Shown here: piece after piece, positions 22,203 to 35,420 of the stretch
How the letters are laid out: each line of letters begins with the position of its first letter
Position numbering within the stretch: the stretch's first letter is position 1
Origin: Craterostigma plantagineum
Taxonomy: Eukaryota > Streptophyta > Magnoliopsida > Lamiales > Linderniaceae
Length of the DNA stretch: 64,000 nucleotides
Assembly: GCA_027422505.1 (NCBI GenBank)
Contig: JAPQWV010000012.1
Coordinates: 21,116,001-21,180,000 of the forward strand
Direction of reading: 5' to 3'
Position numbers and translations under genes: made by a program
The notes under the pieces: generated by a model
The model's input: only the letters and a program-made list of their open reading frames with translations
Told to the model about the DNA's origin: nothing
Database searches by the model: none

Positions 22203-23205
22203 AGAATCTGAATGCGAGCCAGAAGCGCTTTCGAGCCACACAGAAACAGATCCGGAACAGTTGGTTTGTGGAACGAAGATAGAACTAGTGCCGGAACCAA
22301 ATGAAGTTGACGATGGGATTGAACCTGAAAAAGTCGATCAACCCGCAGAGGCTACTGTAGATGTCATTCCATCAAAGCCGAGTACCCCACCAGTCTGGAT
22401 TCGACCGCCGTTTCCAACAGCGTCACGAAAAGAAAAACAAGATGATTTGTTTTCAAGGAGCAGCAAAATTGACGAACAAAGGATGATAATTCTCACCGAA
22501 GAATGTTCAACATGGATACAAAAGAAGCCCCCGAAGCATAAAAATCAGGGGAGTTTTTATATTCCGCGTTATATTGAGGTTCCTTTATTCTCTAATTTAT
22601 CTTATATAAGTGTTAGCATTGACGCAACGCCTCTTTCAGTTTGTATAAAAATAGGACTCAGAGAGTCAAAGCCTACCTCAACGATTCTCCAAATAGTAGA
22701 TAGATCGATTAAGTCTCCACGAGGAATCACAGAAATTGTGCTGGCGAAGTGTTCTTCGTCTTTCAAGGAAAAATCACCTGGAGAGAACACCTACAAACTG
22801 AAAGACCTCCAGAACAACAAGGGGGAGCAAGAAACTTTCGATCCAATTTTACGAGATTTTATGAAATCAACAGATCACACGGAGAGCATAGTCACGGAGG
22901 AAGTTGCTAAAACGTTGGTGATCGTTGATTTTGACATTAGTTGGGATCCGGAAGTCGACCTATGGAGAGAGTTTAAAGATTGTAACCACAGGAAGCTGTA
23001 TCATTCCGAGATCAAAATCCTCTCCAGAAAGGTGAAATCAAAATGTTCAGTAGTTCTTCTGAACATACAGAATCGACGACCATCAAGACGAACAGGAGTC
23101 GAGCTATCGACTATAAAAGAGCGCTTCTTGGGAGGCAACCCAAGTACTATCTACGCATTATTATTTTTCGAATTAAAGTCTTATATATATTGCATCGTAT
23201 CTTAA
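22120..23205 (+). CDS. Unit 2 ORF2: gag tail plus dead retropepsin
   Basis: Its protein is identical to unit 1 ORF2, with the same missing active site and the same frame offset from ORF1. Confidence 0.7.
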   Translation: MLILTKVLKKLEASIRSLMAQVEKLTIEESECEPEALSSHTETDPEQLVCGTKIELVPEPNEVDDGIEPEKVDQPAEATVDVIPSKPSTPPVWIRPPFPTASRKEKQDDLFSRSSKIDEQRMIILTEECSTWIQKKPPKHKNQGSFYIPRYIEVPLFSNLSYISVSIDATPLSVCIKIGLRESKPTSTILQIVDRSIKSPRGITEIVLAKCSSSFKEKSPGENTYKLKDLQNNKGEQETFDPILRDFMKSTDHTESIVTEEVAKTLVIVDFDISWDPEVDLWREFKDCNHRKLYHSEIKILSRKVKSKCSVVLLNIQNRRPSRRTGVELSTIKERFLGGNPSTIYALLFFELKSYIYCIVS

Positions 23206-24857
23206 GTGTGTTTTGCTTTTGAATTTATTTTCACAATTTGTCTCGCGTGCTGTCTAGTTATGTTTCTTCGCAGGCTCATAGTCAGTTTGGGGGTGGTTCA
23301 TCCGCAGAAGTAGCTCTGTCCTGAAGGAACTGAAGTCTTCTCACAACTCGCCCCACATCGATCAACGGATTATTCAGGGCAGTGTCACTTAAACTCTCTC
23401 TTTGCTTTAAATTTTTACACATTGAGGACAATGTGATAATTAGTTTGGGGGTGGGGTGACACATGCTAGATTTTATATGATATCGATCTCTTCGATTTAT
23501 TAGTTGGGTTAACTAATCAATGTTATGATTTGAACGTCGCTTGTGAAATCTCATGTCAATGATGAAAATTTTTTAAATTTTGTTTGTGTCGAGATAAAAT
23601 TCAGCTAATTGTGTGTGAAAGTTCTACATGTTACGTGTTTTGATATTAGCATGATTATTTGACCACATTGATTACTTCAGAAAAATAGTGCGTATCATGA
23701 GACACAAACCCATAAAATATTGTGAGTTTTGAGCAAAAAAAAATAATAATAATTGAGCAACACAATACTTGCTCAATGTGTTTTTCATGAGTGGCACGCG
23801 TAGTCTGATTATTTTCGAACTTGCTCTGTTATGCATGTCAATATCACTTTGTGGATTTTTGTGTACGAATGTGATAAGGCGCTTAGGATGAGTCACTGGC
23901 CTAAATATCTCCCTACCCAACATATCTATCAATTAGTGAGCCCATTTGAGCATTATTAGCCTTATTTATTGATTTGGAGCCACGATATTTAGCCGTTTAT
24001 CCTGTTATTTTATCCTTCATCCTCAAACCCACTGTCAGCATGTTAGCTTACTAGTCGCTTCAGAGTATTGAGTCTATTAGTTTAGAGAAAAAAAAAAAAA
24101 GATTACGGCTTGTTTTTTTCTGGTTGTGGTAGTTTATTTTTTTTTATATTTTTGAAATAAAAAAAAGAAAAAGAAAAAAAAAAAGTATCGAAAAAAAAAG
24201 AAAAAAAAAATATATATATATATATTAGAGAAAAATATTATGAAAAAAAGGTAATAATAGATTTTTAGAATTATTTTCTTGAGTTCTTCGATATAGTTTT
24301 GAGTGTGTTTTCATGGTAGTATGAGTTTCCATTGTTTGAGTCATATTTTGTGCTATAGAGTATAGACGGGAAAAGCGATTTAGTAACTAACATGCTTGAC
24401 TTTATCAGCCCACATATCCCATATGTCACTCCCTTATTACCCTGAGCCCCATTACAACCTGATAAAGACCTTTTGATTCGTGCATGAGATTCACTATGTG
24501 AATATGATATGATATATTTGCAAGCTTAGAGTAATATCATTCTATGTCGTGAATTGAGCGTTTTTATACAGATCCCATTAAACACTTCGAGCGAATTGAG
24601 CGATCCATGTGAGAGTTGTCACTTGATACGTGTTGGAATCTGGAAATATTTTTGTGCTATATTATGATTGCAAACTATCATTTCATGTCTCGTGTTTAGC
24701 TGGATCATTCATTAGTTGATGGCGATTTCGACCAATTGCGCTTTTGATTTTCTGAGAATAAACATGAGAATTCATTTAGTGACGAGTAAAATCCTAACTT
24801 GATTTAGTTTTACTCGCTTTTATGATCGAGGACGATCATAGCAAGTTTGGGGGTTGT
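23206..24857 (+). other. Unit 2 3' noncoding region
   Basis: It carries the same hairpin/polypurine modules as unit 1. It shares with unit 1 the variants AATAATTGAGC, TTTGTGTACGAATG, ATCTCCCTACCC and GCTATATTATGATTG, which separate units 1 and 2 from units 3 and 4. Confidence 0.8.
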
Positions 24858-26816
24858 TGATAAGTTGGGATTTTACACACGTTCTTTACCCCGTACAAGC
24901 ATATTTTCGATCGCTTTTTATTTGAATACATGTGTATATATTGTTTGGCAGACAACATAGCAAAATGGACCAAAAATGGGAGAATTCAACGAGGCAATGG
25001 AGAACTAGCACGCTAAATAAATACATCATGGCCAAATATGGTGCTCAATGTGTCAGCTTGTTTAATTGAGAGCTCCCAATCAGATTTGCATATCATTGTA
25101 TACACTCAAGTGGGCCAAGTGAAGCATATTTGTCCAAGACAAGCTAGGACAAAAATTCTCCATGAATGCATAAGTCAAAGATGGAACAATTCACGTGGCC
25201 AACCTAACTTTTCAAAGTCACACATGAGCTGAGCCTAAAATATTTCAACCACATCAACAAAGGTAGAGAGAGGCATGCGAATTTCAGTCGTTCAACACCA
25301 AAACACTATCACAACCTCATCTCCATCACCATCAAGTAAACATCTCAAGACATATAAGCGCACGGCTCAAGGAGGAAAAATTTCACACGATCTTATCTTA
25401 TGGGCTGCGTAATATCTCAGTTTGTCGTTGAAAGAAGAAGATTTTGAAGATCTCTTACACAAGCGTGATAGACAGCTCGATGGGTTTCTACGTCTATAAA
25501 TGAAACAAAGCTATCACACATAGAGGAGAGCTGAAAATACACAGACGCACACATATAATTCATCCTCTCAAATCTTGCTCAAGGCCACGTTCACGAAGAA
25601 ATAAGGCAGAGCACTCACCTATCGAAACCTCGTCAAGCTCCCACGTCACAAGCAAGCAGCTTTAGCCTTTAGCTCTTCACCACTCACGCACCTCACCAAT
25701 CGACTTACACAGATAGCCATATACACGCTTTTAAGGCTGAAATACATACATCCAAAAACCCAACTTCATTTGTCGAAGTAAGAAGCTGATTCATCAACCT
25801 CACCTCGTCAATCGACTCACACCTCAACCATACAGTTCTCAACTTCTAAGCCGATACCTCCGGAGCTTACATATCGCAGCTGAAGCCGCACTTCCTTTCA
25901 AGCACGCAGCTCAGACGAAGCATATACGGGCAAGACTTGACGACCGAGCACCTTCATTCTCATTCGCCCACCACCCGTTCGATGGAAGTACTGTGAGGGA
26001 CGTAATTTTCTATCTTTCCTTTTAACGTGTTGTTTTACTTATGTGTTTGTTTAAACCTGAGTTGCTTTCGTTTATTAATATGTGCTCCTAAGTTTATTGT
26101 GTGATTGAGGCCGTGTTAGGCCATATTATGACTACGTGATAATGCTGCTTTTATTATATTTAATCGTATGAGTTGAGTTATGTGTTTTATATTTGAGTTT
26201 AATGCTTGCGTGTGTCTGATCAACATATGCACGATATTTGATTGGTTTATGAGACGGACAAAGTGATTAGACCGGTTAGAACGATAAATATAGAGCACCA
26301 CGACGTAAAACCGACCAGAGATGGAATTCGGTTTCGTACGTGTGGTTTCCGAGATTTTAGGCGCCGAAAGCGTCTAAACTCGGGGAAATTCATAAAGCCG
26401 AATGCATGCGGAGCAACTACAGTCATATAGAAATATAGTTGATTGGTTCATTTTCGCATAGGATCGCTATTGCGGGACAAACGGGTAGCGATTATTTTAG
26501 GAATTTCTCCCTTAACTAGATTTATACTGTTCATGTAAAATCGATCGCATGACTACGTAGGAATATTATGTGCTGAGTACGTGCCTTGATCACATTCGTC
26601 GTCAATTTATCCATTTGCTATCTGTTTTATTTATGTCATTTGCATTTTTATTTTATTTTATTAAATCCACAAAATATAAAAACTTGTTTTAGTCTAAATT
26701 AAATTTCACAATAATATCTTAAATTAATCGAGCTGTCCTCGTGGATCGATACTTGGACTTGTCCATTTTATACTACTTGCACGACCTAGTACACTTACTA
26801 GTATTCGAGCGTGTCA
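24858..26816 (+). repeat. Array LTR 3
   Basis: Private variants are CTGTTCATGTAAAATCG and CACTTACTAGTATTC. Otherwise it matches LTR 2 at the diagnostic sites. Confidence 0.95.
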
Positions 26817-27046
26817 AGTTTTTGGCGCCGTTGCCGGGGATAGTGGTAATATTAATTTTAAAATATATTCTGAGTTTTAGTTTAAACAGTTTTATTTCTA
26901 TTATTTTTTTATTAGTATTTTCTAAAAAAAAAAGAGTTTGAAAAATATTATATTAAAAAAATATTTTAATTGATTATTATTATCATCATTATCATTATTA
27001 TAATCGTTATTATTATTATTATTATTATATATTAATTTTATTAGCC

Positions 27047-27484
27047 ATGTACAATCACTTCTATTATTCTTCAGCGGCAGATCTACCTATGTATGGAGAA
27101 AATGAGGTTAACGACATTATTGCGGCAAAGTTTGAGGCGATTCATCGGAGGATAGACGAGATACAATTTCAGCGCTCACAGGCCACACATCATGTTCATC
27201 ACAGTTGGAATTCAAACGGATTCTACAAGGATCCATACTGCGAGGAGCCACGAGAATTTTATAATGAGCAGTTCACTCCACATGGAAATGAGAAATCCGC
27301 CTGGGAGATAGCGCTCGAAAAGGCGATAGAACAGACGGATAAAGCGTTCGAGAGACAGGCCGAACAGAACCGTAGAGCTGAAGAGCGACAACGGAATTTC
27401 GATGCTAATTTTAACGAAAGTTCTAAAAAAATTAGAAGCATCAATACGGAGTTTAATGGCCCAAGTGGAGAAGCTAACAAGTGA
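27047..27484 (+). CDS. Unit 3 ORF1: gag-related
   Basis: It differs from units 1, 2 and 4 only in the last residue (Lys for Asn), caused by the T-to-G change at 27481 that also alters ORF2. Confidence 0.6.
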   Translation: MYNHFYYSSAADLPMYGENEVNDIIAAKFEAIHRRIDEIQFQRSQATHHVHHSWNSNGFYKDPYCEEPREFYNEQFTPHGNEKSAWEIALEKAIEQTDKAFERQAEQNRRAEERQRNFDANFNESSKKIRSINTEFNGPSGEANK

Positions 27485-28487
27485 AGAATCTGAATGCGAG
27501 CCAGAAGCGCTTTCGAGCCACACAGAAACAGATCCGGAACAGTTGGTTTGTGGAACGAAGATAGAACTAGTGCCGGAACCAAATGAAGTTGACGATGGGA
27601 TTGAACCTGAAAAAGTCGATCAACCCGCAGAGGCTACTGTAGATGTCATTCCATCAAAGCCGAGTACCCCACCAGTCTGGATTCGACCGCCGTTTCCAAC
27701 AGCGTCACGAAAAGAAAAACAAGATGATTTGTTTTCAAGGAGCAGCAAAATTGACGAACAAAGGATGATAATTCTCACCGAAGAATGTTCAACATGGATA
27801 CAAAAGAAGCCCCCGAAGCATAAAAATCAGGGGAGTTTTTATATTCCGCGTTATATTGAGGTTCCTTTATTCTCTAATTTATCTTATATAAGTGTTAGCA
27901 TTGACGCAACGCCTCTTTCATTTTGTATAAAAATAGGACTCAGAGAGTCAAAGCCTACCTCAACGATTCTCCAAATAGTAGATAGATCGATTAAGTCTCC
28001 ACGAGGAATCACAGAAATTGTGCTGGCGAAGTGTTCTTCGTCTTTCAAGGAAAAATCACCTGGAGAGAACACCTACAAACTGAAAGACCTCCAGAACAAC
28101 AAGGGGGAGCAAGAAACTTTCGATCCAATTTTACGAGATTTTATGAAATCAACAGATCACACGGAGAGCATAGTCACGGAGGAAGTTGCTAAAACGTTGG
28201 TGATCGTTGATTTTGACATTAGTTGGGATCCGGAAGTCGACCTATGGAGAGAGTTTAAAGATTGTAACCACATGAAGCTGTATCATTCCGAGATCAAACT
28301 CCTCTCCAGAAAGGTGAAATCAAAATGTTCAGTAGTTCTTCTGAACATACAGAATCGACGACCATCAAGACGAACAGGAGTCGAGCTATCGACTATAAAA
28401 GAGCGCTTCTTGGGAGGCAACCCAAGTACTATCTACGCATTATTATTTTTCGAATTAAAGTCTTATATATATTGCATCGTATCTTAA
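27402..28487 (+). CDS. Unit 3 ORF2: gag tail plus dead retropepsin
   Basis: This is the most divergent copy, with four substitutions relative to the others (LTSEES, LSFCIK, CNHMKL, SEIKLL). The frame stays open. Confidence 0.7.
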   Translation: MLILTKVLKKLEASIRSLMAQVEKLTSEESECEPEALSSHTETDPEQLVCGTKIELVPEPNEVDDGIEPEKVDQPAEATVDVIPSKPSTPPVWIRPPFPTASRKEKQDDLFSRSSKIDEQRMIILTEECSTWIQKKPPKHKNQGSFYIPRYIEVPLFSNLSYISVSIDATPLSFCIKIGLRESKPTSTILQIVDRSIKSPRGITEIVLAKCSSSFKEKSPGENTYKLKDLQNNKGEQETFDPILRDFMKSTDHTESIVTEEVAKTLVIVDFDISWDPEVDLWREFKDCNHMKLYHSEIKLLSRKVKSKCSVVLLNIQNRRPSRRTGVELSTIKERFLGGNPSTIYALLFFELKSYIYCIVS

Positions 28488-30132
28488 GTGTGTTTTGCTT
28501 TTGAATTTATTTTCACAATTTGTCTCGCGTGCTGTCTAGTTATGTTTCTTCGCAGGCTCATAGTCAGTTTGGGGGTGGTTCATCCGCAGAAGTAGCTCTG
28601 TCCTGAAGGAACTGAAGTCTTCTCACAACTCGCCCCACATCGATCAACGGATTATTCAGGGCAGTGTCACTTAAACTCTCTCTTTGCTTTAAATTTTTAC
28701 ACATTGAGGACAATGTGATAATTAGTTTGGGGGTGGGGTGACACATGCTAGATTTTATATGATATCGATCTCTTCGATTTATTAGTTGGGTTAACTAATC
28801 AATGTTATGATTTGAACGTCGCTTGTGAAATCTCATGTCAATGATGAAAATTTTTTAAATTTTGTTTGTGTCGAGATAAAATTCAGCTAATTGTGTTTGA
28901 AAGTTCTACATGTTACGTGTTTTGATATTAGCATGATTATTTGACCACATTGATTACTTCAGAAAAATAGTGCGTATCATGAGACACAAACCCATAAAAT
29001 ATTGTGAGTTTTGAGCAAAAAAAAAAATAATAATAATAGAGCAACACAATACTTGCTCAATGTGTTTTTCATGAGTGGCACGCGTAGTCTGATTATTTTC
29101 GAACTTGCTCTGTTATGCATGTAAATATCACTTTGTGGATTTTTGTGCACGAATATGATAAGGCGCTTAGGATGAGTCACTGGCCTAAATATCTCCGTAC
29201 CCAACATATCTATCAATTAGTGAGCCCATTTGAGCATTATTAGCCTTATTTATTGATTTGGAGCCACGATATTTAGCCGTTTATCCTGTTATTTTATCCT
29301 TCATCCTCAAACCCACTGTCAGCATGTTAGCTTACTAGTCGCTTCAGAGTATTGAGTCTATTAGTTTAGAGAAAAAAAAAAAAAGATTACGGCTTGTTTT
29401 TTTCTGGTTGTGGTAGTTTATTTTTTTTTTTATATTTTTGAAAAAAAAAAAGAAAAAGAAAAAAAAAGTATCGAAAAAAAAGAAAAAAAATATATATATT
29501 AGAGAAAAATATTATGAAAAAAAGGTAATAATAGATTTTTAGAATTATTTTCTTGAGTTCTTCGATATAGTTTTGAGTGTGTTTTCATGGTAGTATGAGT
29601 TTCCATTGTTTGAGTCATATTTTGTGCTATAGAGTATAGACGGGAAAAGCGATTTAGTAACTAACATGCTTGACTTTATCAGCCCACATATCCCATATGT
29701 CACTCCCTTATTACCCTGAGCCCCATTACAACCTGATAAAGACCTTTTGATTCGTGCATGAGATTCACTATGTGAATATTGATATGATATATTTGCAAGC
29801 TTAGAGTAATATCATTCTATGTCGTGAATTGAGCGTTTTTATACAGATCCCATTAAACACTTCGAGCGAATTGAGCGATCCATGTGAGAGTTGTCACTTG
29901 ATACGTGTTGGAATCTGGAAATATTTTTGTGCTATGATATGATTGCAAACTATCATTTCATGTCTCGTGTTTAGCTGGATCATTCATTAGTTGATGGCGA
30001 TTTCGACCAATTGCGCTTTTGATTTTCTGAGAATAAACATGAGAATTCATTTAGTGACGAGTAAAATCCTAACTTGATTTAGTTTTACTCGCTTTTATGA
30101 TCGAGGACGATCATAGCAAGTTTGGGGGTTGT
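28488..30132 (+). other. Unit 3 3' noncoding region
   Basis: It shares with unit 4 the variants AATAATAGAGC, TTTGTGCACGAATATG, ATCTCCGTACCC and GCTATGATATGATTG. Its A/T tract (29370-29520) is the shortest of the four. Confidence 0.8.
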
Positions 30133-32091
30133 TGATAAGTTGGGATTTTACACACGTTCTTTACCCCGTACAAGCATATTTTCGATCGCTTTTTATTTGA
30201 ATACATGTGTATATCTTGTTTGGCAGACAACATAGCAAAATGGACCAAAAATGGGAGAATTCAACGAGGCAATGGAGAACTAGCACGCTAAATAAATACA
30301 TCATGGCCAAATATGGTGCGCAATGTGTCAGCTTGTTTAATTGAGAGCTCCCAATCAGATTTGCATATCATTGTATACACTCAAGTGGGCCAAGTGAAGC
30401 ATATTTGTCCAAGACAAGCTAGGACAAAAATTCTCCATGAATGCATAAGTCAAAGATGGAACAATTCACGTGGCCAACCTAACTTTTCAAAGTCACACAT
30501 GAGCTGAGCCTAAAATATTTCAACCACATCAACAAAGGTAGAGAGAGGCATGCGAATTTCAGTCGTTCAACACCAAAACACTATCACAACCTCATCTCCA
30601 TCACCATCAAGTAAACATCTCAAGACATATAAGCGCACGGCTCAAGGAGGAAAAATTTCACACGATCTTATCTTATGGGCTGCGTAATATCTCAGTTTGT
30701 CGTTGAAAGAAGAAGATTTTGAAGATCTCTTACACAAGCGTGATAGACAGCTCGATGGGTTTCTACGTCTATAAATGAAACAAAGCTATCACACATAGAG
30801 GAGAGCTGAAAATACACAGACGCACACATATAATTCATCCTCTCAAATCTTGCTCAAGGCCACGTTCACGAAGAAATAAGGCAGAGCACTCACCTATCGA
30901 AACCTCGTCAAGCTCCCACGTCACAAGCAAGCAGCTTTAGCCTTTAGCTCTTCACCACTCACGCACCTCACCAATCGACTTACACAGATAGCCATATACA
31001 CGCTTTTAAGGCTGAAATACATACATCCAAAAACCCAACTTCATTTGTCGAAGTAAGAAGCTGATTCATCAACCTCACCTCGTCAATCGACTCACACCTC
31101 AACCATACAGTTCTCAACTTCTAAGCCGATACCTCCGGAGCTTACATATCGCAGCTGAAGCCGCACTTCCTTTCAAGCACGCAGCTCAGACGAAGCATAT
31201 ACGGGCAAGACTTGACGACCGAGCACCTTCATTCTCATTCGCCCACCACCCGTTCGATGGAAGTACTGTGAGGGACGTAATTTTCTATCTTTCCTTTTAA
31301 CGTGTTGTTTTACTTATGTGTTTGTTTAAACCTGAGTTGCTTTCGTTTATTAATATGTGCTCCTAAGTTTATTGTGTGATTGAGGCCGTGTTAGGCCATA
31401 TTATGACTACGTGATAATGCTGCTTTTATTATATTTAATCGTATGAGTTGAGTTATGTGTTTTATATTTGAGTTTAATGCTTGCGTGTGTCTGATCAACA
31501 TATGCACGATATTTGATTGGTTTATGAGACGGACAAAGTGATTAGACCGGTTAGAACGATAAATATAGAGCACCACGACGTAAAACCGACCAGAGATGGA
31601 ATTTGGTTTCGTACGTGTGGTTTCCGAGATTTTAGGCGCCGAAAGCGTCTAAACTCGGGGAAATTCATAAAGCCGAATGCATGCGGAGCAACTACAGTCA
31701 TATAGAAATATAGTTGATTGGTTCATTTTCGCATAGGATCGCTATTGCGGGACAAACGGGTAGCGATTATTTTAGGAATTTCTCCCTTAACTAGATTTAT
31801 ACTGTTTATGTAAAATCGATCGCATGACTACGTAGGAATATTATGTGCTGAGTACGTGCCTTGATCACATTCGTCGTCAATTTATCCATTTGCTATCTGT
31901 TTTATTTATGTCATTTGCATTTTTATTTTATTTTATTAAATCCACAAAATATAAAAACTTGTTTTAGTCTAAATTAAATTTCACAATAATATCTTAAATT
32001 AATCGAGCTGTCCTCGTGGATCGATACTTGGACTTGTCCATTTTATACTACTTGCACGACCTAGTACACTTGCTAGTATTCGAGCGTGTCA
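30133..32091 (+). repeat. Array LTR 4
   Basis: Private variants are GGTGCGCAATGTG and GGAATTTGGTTTCG. Its 5' end (TATATCTTGTTTGG) matches LTRs 1 and 5, while its 3' half matches LTRs 2 and 3. Confidence 0.95.
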
Positions 32092-32325
32092 AGTTTTTGG
32101 CGCCGTTGCCGGGGATAGTGGTAATATTAATTTTAAAATATATTCTGAGTTTTAGTTTAAACAGTTTTATTTCTATTATTTTTTTATTAGTATTTTCTAA
32201 AAAAAAAAAGAGTTTGAAAAATATTATATTAAAAAAATATTTTAATTGATTATTATTATCATCATTATCATTATTATAATCGTTATTATTATTATTATTA
32301 TTATTATATATTAATTTTATTAGCC

Positions 32326-32763
32326 ATGTACAATCACTTCTATTATTCTTCAGCGGCAGATCTACCTATGTATGGAGAAAATGAGGTTAACGACATTATT
32401 GCGGCAAAGTTTGAGGCGATTCATCGGAGGATAGACGAGATACAATTTCAGCGCTCACAGGCCACACATCATGTTCATCACAGTTGGAATTCAAACGGAT
32501 TCTACAAGGATCCATACTGCGAGGAGCCACGAGAATTTTATAATGAGCAGTTCACTCCACATGGAAATGAGAAATCCGCCTGGGAGATAGCGCTCGAAAA
32601 GGCGATAGAACAGACGGATAAAGCGTTCGAGAGACAGGCCGAACAGAACCGTAGAGCTGAAGAGCGACAACGGAATTTCGATGCTAATTTTAACGAAAGT
32701 TCTAAAAAAATTAGAAGCATCAATACGGAGTTTAATGGCCCAAGTGGAGAAGCTAACAATTGA
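32326..32763 (+). CDS. Unit 4 ORF1: gag-related
   Basis: Protein identical to units 1 and 2. Confidence 0.6.
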   Translation: MYNHFYYSSAADLPMYGENEVNDIIAAKFEAIHRRIDEIQFQRSQATHHVHHSWNSNGFYKDPYCEEPREFYNEQFTPHGNEKSAWEIALEKAIEQTDKAFERQAEQNRRAEERQRNFDANFNESSKKIRSINTEFNGPSGEANN

Positions 32764-33766
32764 AGAATCTGAATGCGAGCCAGAAGCGCTTTCGAGCCAC
32801 ACAGAAACAGATCCGGAACAGTTGGTTTGTGGAACGAAGATAGAACTAGTGCCGGAACCAAATGAAGTTGACGATGGGATTGAACCTGAAAAAGTCGATC
32901 AACCCGCAGAGGCTACTGTAGATGTCATTCCATCAAAGCCGAGTACCCCACCAGTCTGGATTCGACCGCCGTTTCCAACAGCGTCACGAAAAGAAAAACA
33001 AGATGATTTGTTTTCAAGGAGCAGCAAAATTGACGAACAAAGGATGATAATTCTCACCGAAGAATGTTCAACATGGATACAAAAGAAGCCCCCGAAGCAT
33101 AAAAATCAGGGGAGTTTTTATATTCCGCGTTATATTGAGGTTCCTTTATTCTCTAATTTATCTTATATAAGTGTTAGCATTGACGCAACGCCTCTTTCAG
33201 TTTGTATAAAAATAGGACTCAGAGAGTCAAAGCCTACCTCAACGATTCTCCAAATAGTAGATAGATCGATTAAGTCTCCACGAGGAATCACAGAAATTGT
33301 GCTGGCGAAGTGTTCTTCGTCTTTCAAGGAAAAATCACCTGGAGAGAACACCTACAAACTGAAAGACCTCCAGAACAACAAGGGGGAGCAAGAAACTTTC
33401 GATCCAATTTTACGAGATTTTATGAAATCAACAGATCACACGGAGAGCATAGTCACGGAGGAAGTTGCTAAAACGTTGGTGATCGTTGATTTTGACATTA
33501 GTTGGGATCCGGAAGTCGACCTATGGAGAGAGTTTAAAGATTGTAACCACAGGAAGCTGTATCATTCCGAGATCAAAATCCTCTCCAGAAAGGTGAAATC
33601 AAAATGTTCAGTAGTTCTTCTGAACATACAGAATCGACGACCATCAAGACGAACAGGAGTCGAGCTATCGACTATAAAAGAGCGCTTCTTGGGAGGCAAC
33701 CCAAGTACTATCTACGCATTATTATTTTTCGAATTAAAGTCTTATATATATTGCATCGTATCTTAA
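32681..33766 (+). CDS. Unit 4 ORF2: gag tail plus dead retropepsin
   Basis: Protein identical to units 1 and 2, although the noncoding part of this unit groups with unit 3. Confidence 0.7.
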   Translation: MLILTKVLKKLEASIRSLMAQVEKLTIEESECEPEALSSHTETDPEQLVCGTKIELVPEPNEVDDGIEPEKVDQPAEATVDVIPSKPSTPPVWIRPPFPTASRKEKQDDLFSRSSKIDEQRMIILTEECSTWIQKKPPKHKNQGSFYIPRYIEVPLFSNLSYISVSIDATPLSVCIKIGLRESKPTSTILQIVDRSIKSPRGITEIVLAKCSSSFKEKSPGENTYKLKDLQNNKGEQETFDPILRDFMKSTDHTESIVTEEVAKTLVIVDFDISWDPEVDLWREFKDCNHRKLYHSEIKILSRKVKSKCSVVLLNIQNRRPSRRTGVELSTIKERFLGGNPSTIYALLFFELKSYIYCIVS

Positions 33767-35420
33767 GTGTGTTTTGCTTTTGAATTTATTTTCACAATTT
33801 GTCTCGCGTGCTGTCTAGTTATGTTTCTTCGCAGGCTCATAGTCAGTTTGGGGGTGGTTCATCCGCAGAAGTAGCTCTGTCCTGAAGGAACTGAAGTCTT
33901 CTCACAACTCGCCCCACATCGATCAACGGATTATTCAGGGCAGTGTCACTTAAACTCTCTCTTTGCTTTAAATTTTTACACATTGAGGACAATGTGATAA
34001 TTAGTTTGGGGGTGGGGTGACACATGCTAGATTTTATATGATATCGATCTCTTCGATTTATTAGTTGGGTTAACTAATCAATGTTATGATTTGAACGTCG
34101 CTTGTGAAATCTCATGTCAATGATGAAAATTTTTTAAATTTTGTTTGTGTCGAGATAAAATTCAGCTAATTGTGTGTGAAAGTTCTACATGTTACGTGTT
34201 TTGATATTAGCATGATTATTTGACCACATTGATTACTTCAGAAAAATAGTGCGTATCATGAGACACAAACCCATAAAATATTGTGAGTTTTGAGCAAAAA
34301 AAAAAATAATAATAATAGAGCAACACAATACTTGCTCAATGTGTTTTTCATGAGTGGCACGCGTAGTCTGATTATTTTCGAACTTGCTCTGTTATGCATG
34401 TCAATATCACTTTGTGGATTTTTGTGCACGAATATGATAAGGCGCTTAGGATGAGTCACTGGCCTAAATATCTCCGTACCCAACATATCTATCAATTAGT
34501 GAGCCCATTTGAGCATTATTAGCCTTATTTATTGATTTGGAGCCACGATATTTAGCCGTTTATCCTGTTATTTTATCCTTCATCCTCAAACCCACTGTCA
34601 GCATGTTAGCTTACTAGTCGCTTCAGAGTATTGAGTCTATTAGTTTAGAGAAAAAAAAAAAAAAGATTACGGCTTGTTTTTTTCTGGTTGTGGTAGTTTA
34701 TTTTTTTTTTTTATATTTTTGAAAAAAAAAAGAAAAAGAAAAAAAAAAGTATCGAAAAAAAAAGAAAAAAAAATATATGTATATATATTAGAGAAAAATA
34801 TTATGAAAAAAAGGTAATAATAGATTTTTAGAATTATTTTCTTGAGTTCTTCGATATAGTTTTGAGTGTGTTTTCATGGTAGTATGAGTTTCCATTGTTT
34901 GAGTCATATTTTGTGCTATAGAGTATAGACGGGAAAAGCGATTTAGTAACTAACATGCTTGACTTTATCAGCCCACATATCCCATATGTCACTCCCTTAT
35001 TACCCTGAGCCCCATTACAACCTGATAAAGACCTTTTGATTCGTGCATGAGATTCACTATGTGAATATGATATGATATATTTGCAAGCTTAGAGTAATAT
35101 CATTCTATGTCGTGAATTGAGCGTTTTTATACAGATCCCATTAAACACTTCGAGCGAATTGAGCGATCCATGTGAGAGTTGTCACTTGATACGTGTTAGA
35201 ATCTGGAAATATTTTTGTGCTATGATATGATTGCAAACTATCATTTCATGTCTCGTGTTTAGCTGGATCATTCATTAGTTGATGGCGATTTCGACCAATT
35301 GCGCTTTTGATTTTCTGAGAATAAACATGAGAATTCATTTAGTGACGAGTAAAATCCTAACTTGATTTAGTTTTACTCGCTTTTATGATCGAGGACGATC
35401 ATAGCAAGTTTGGGGGTTGT
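33767..35420 (+). other. Unit 4 3' noncoding region
   Basis: It has the same modules as the other units. The terminal polypurine tract AGTTTGGGGGTTGT directly precedes LTR 5. Confidence 0.8.
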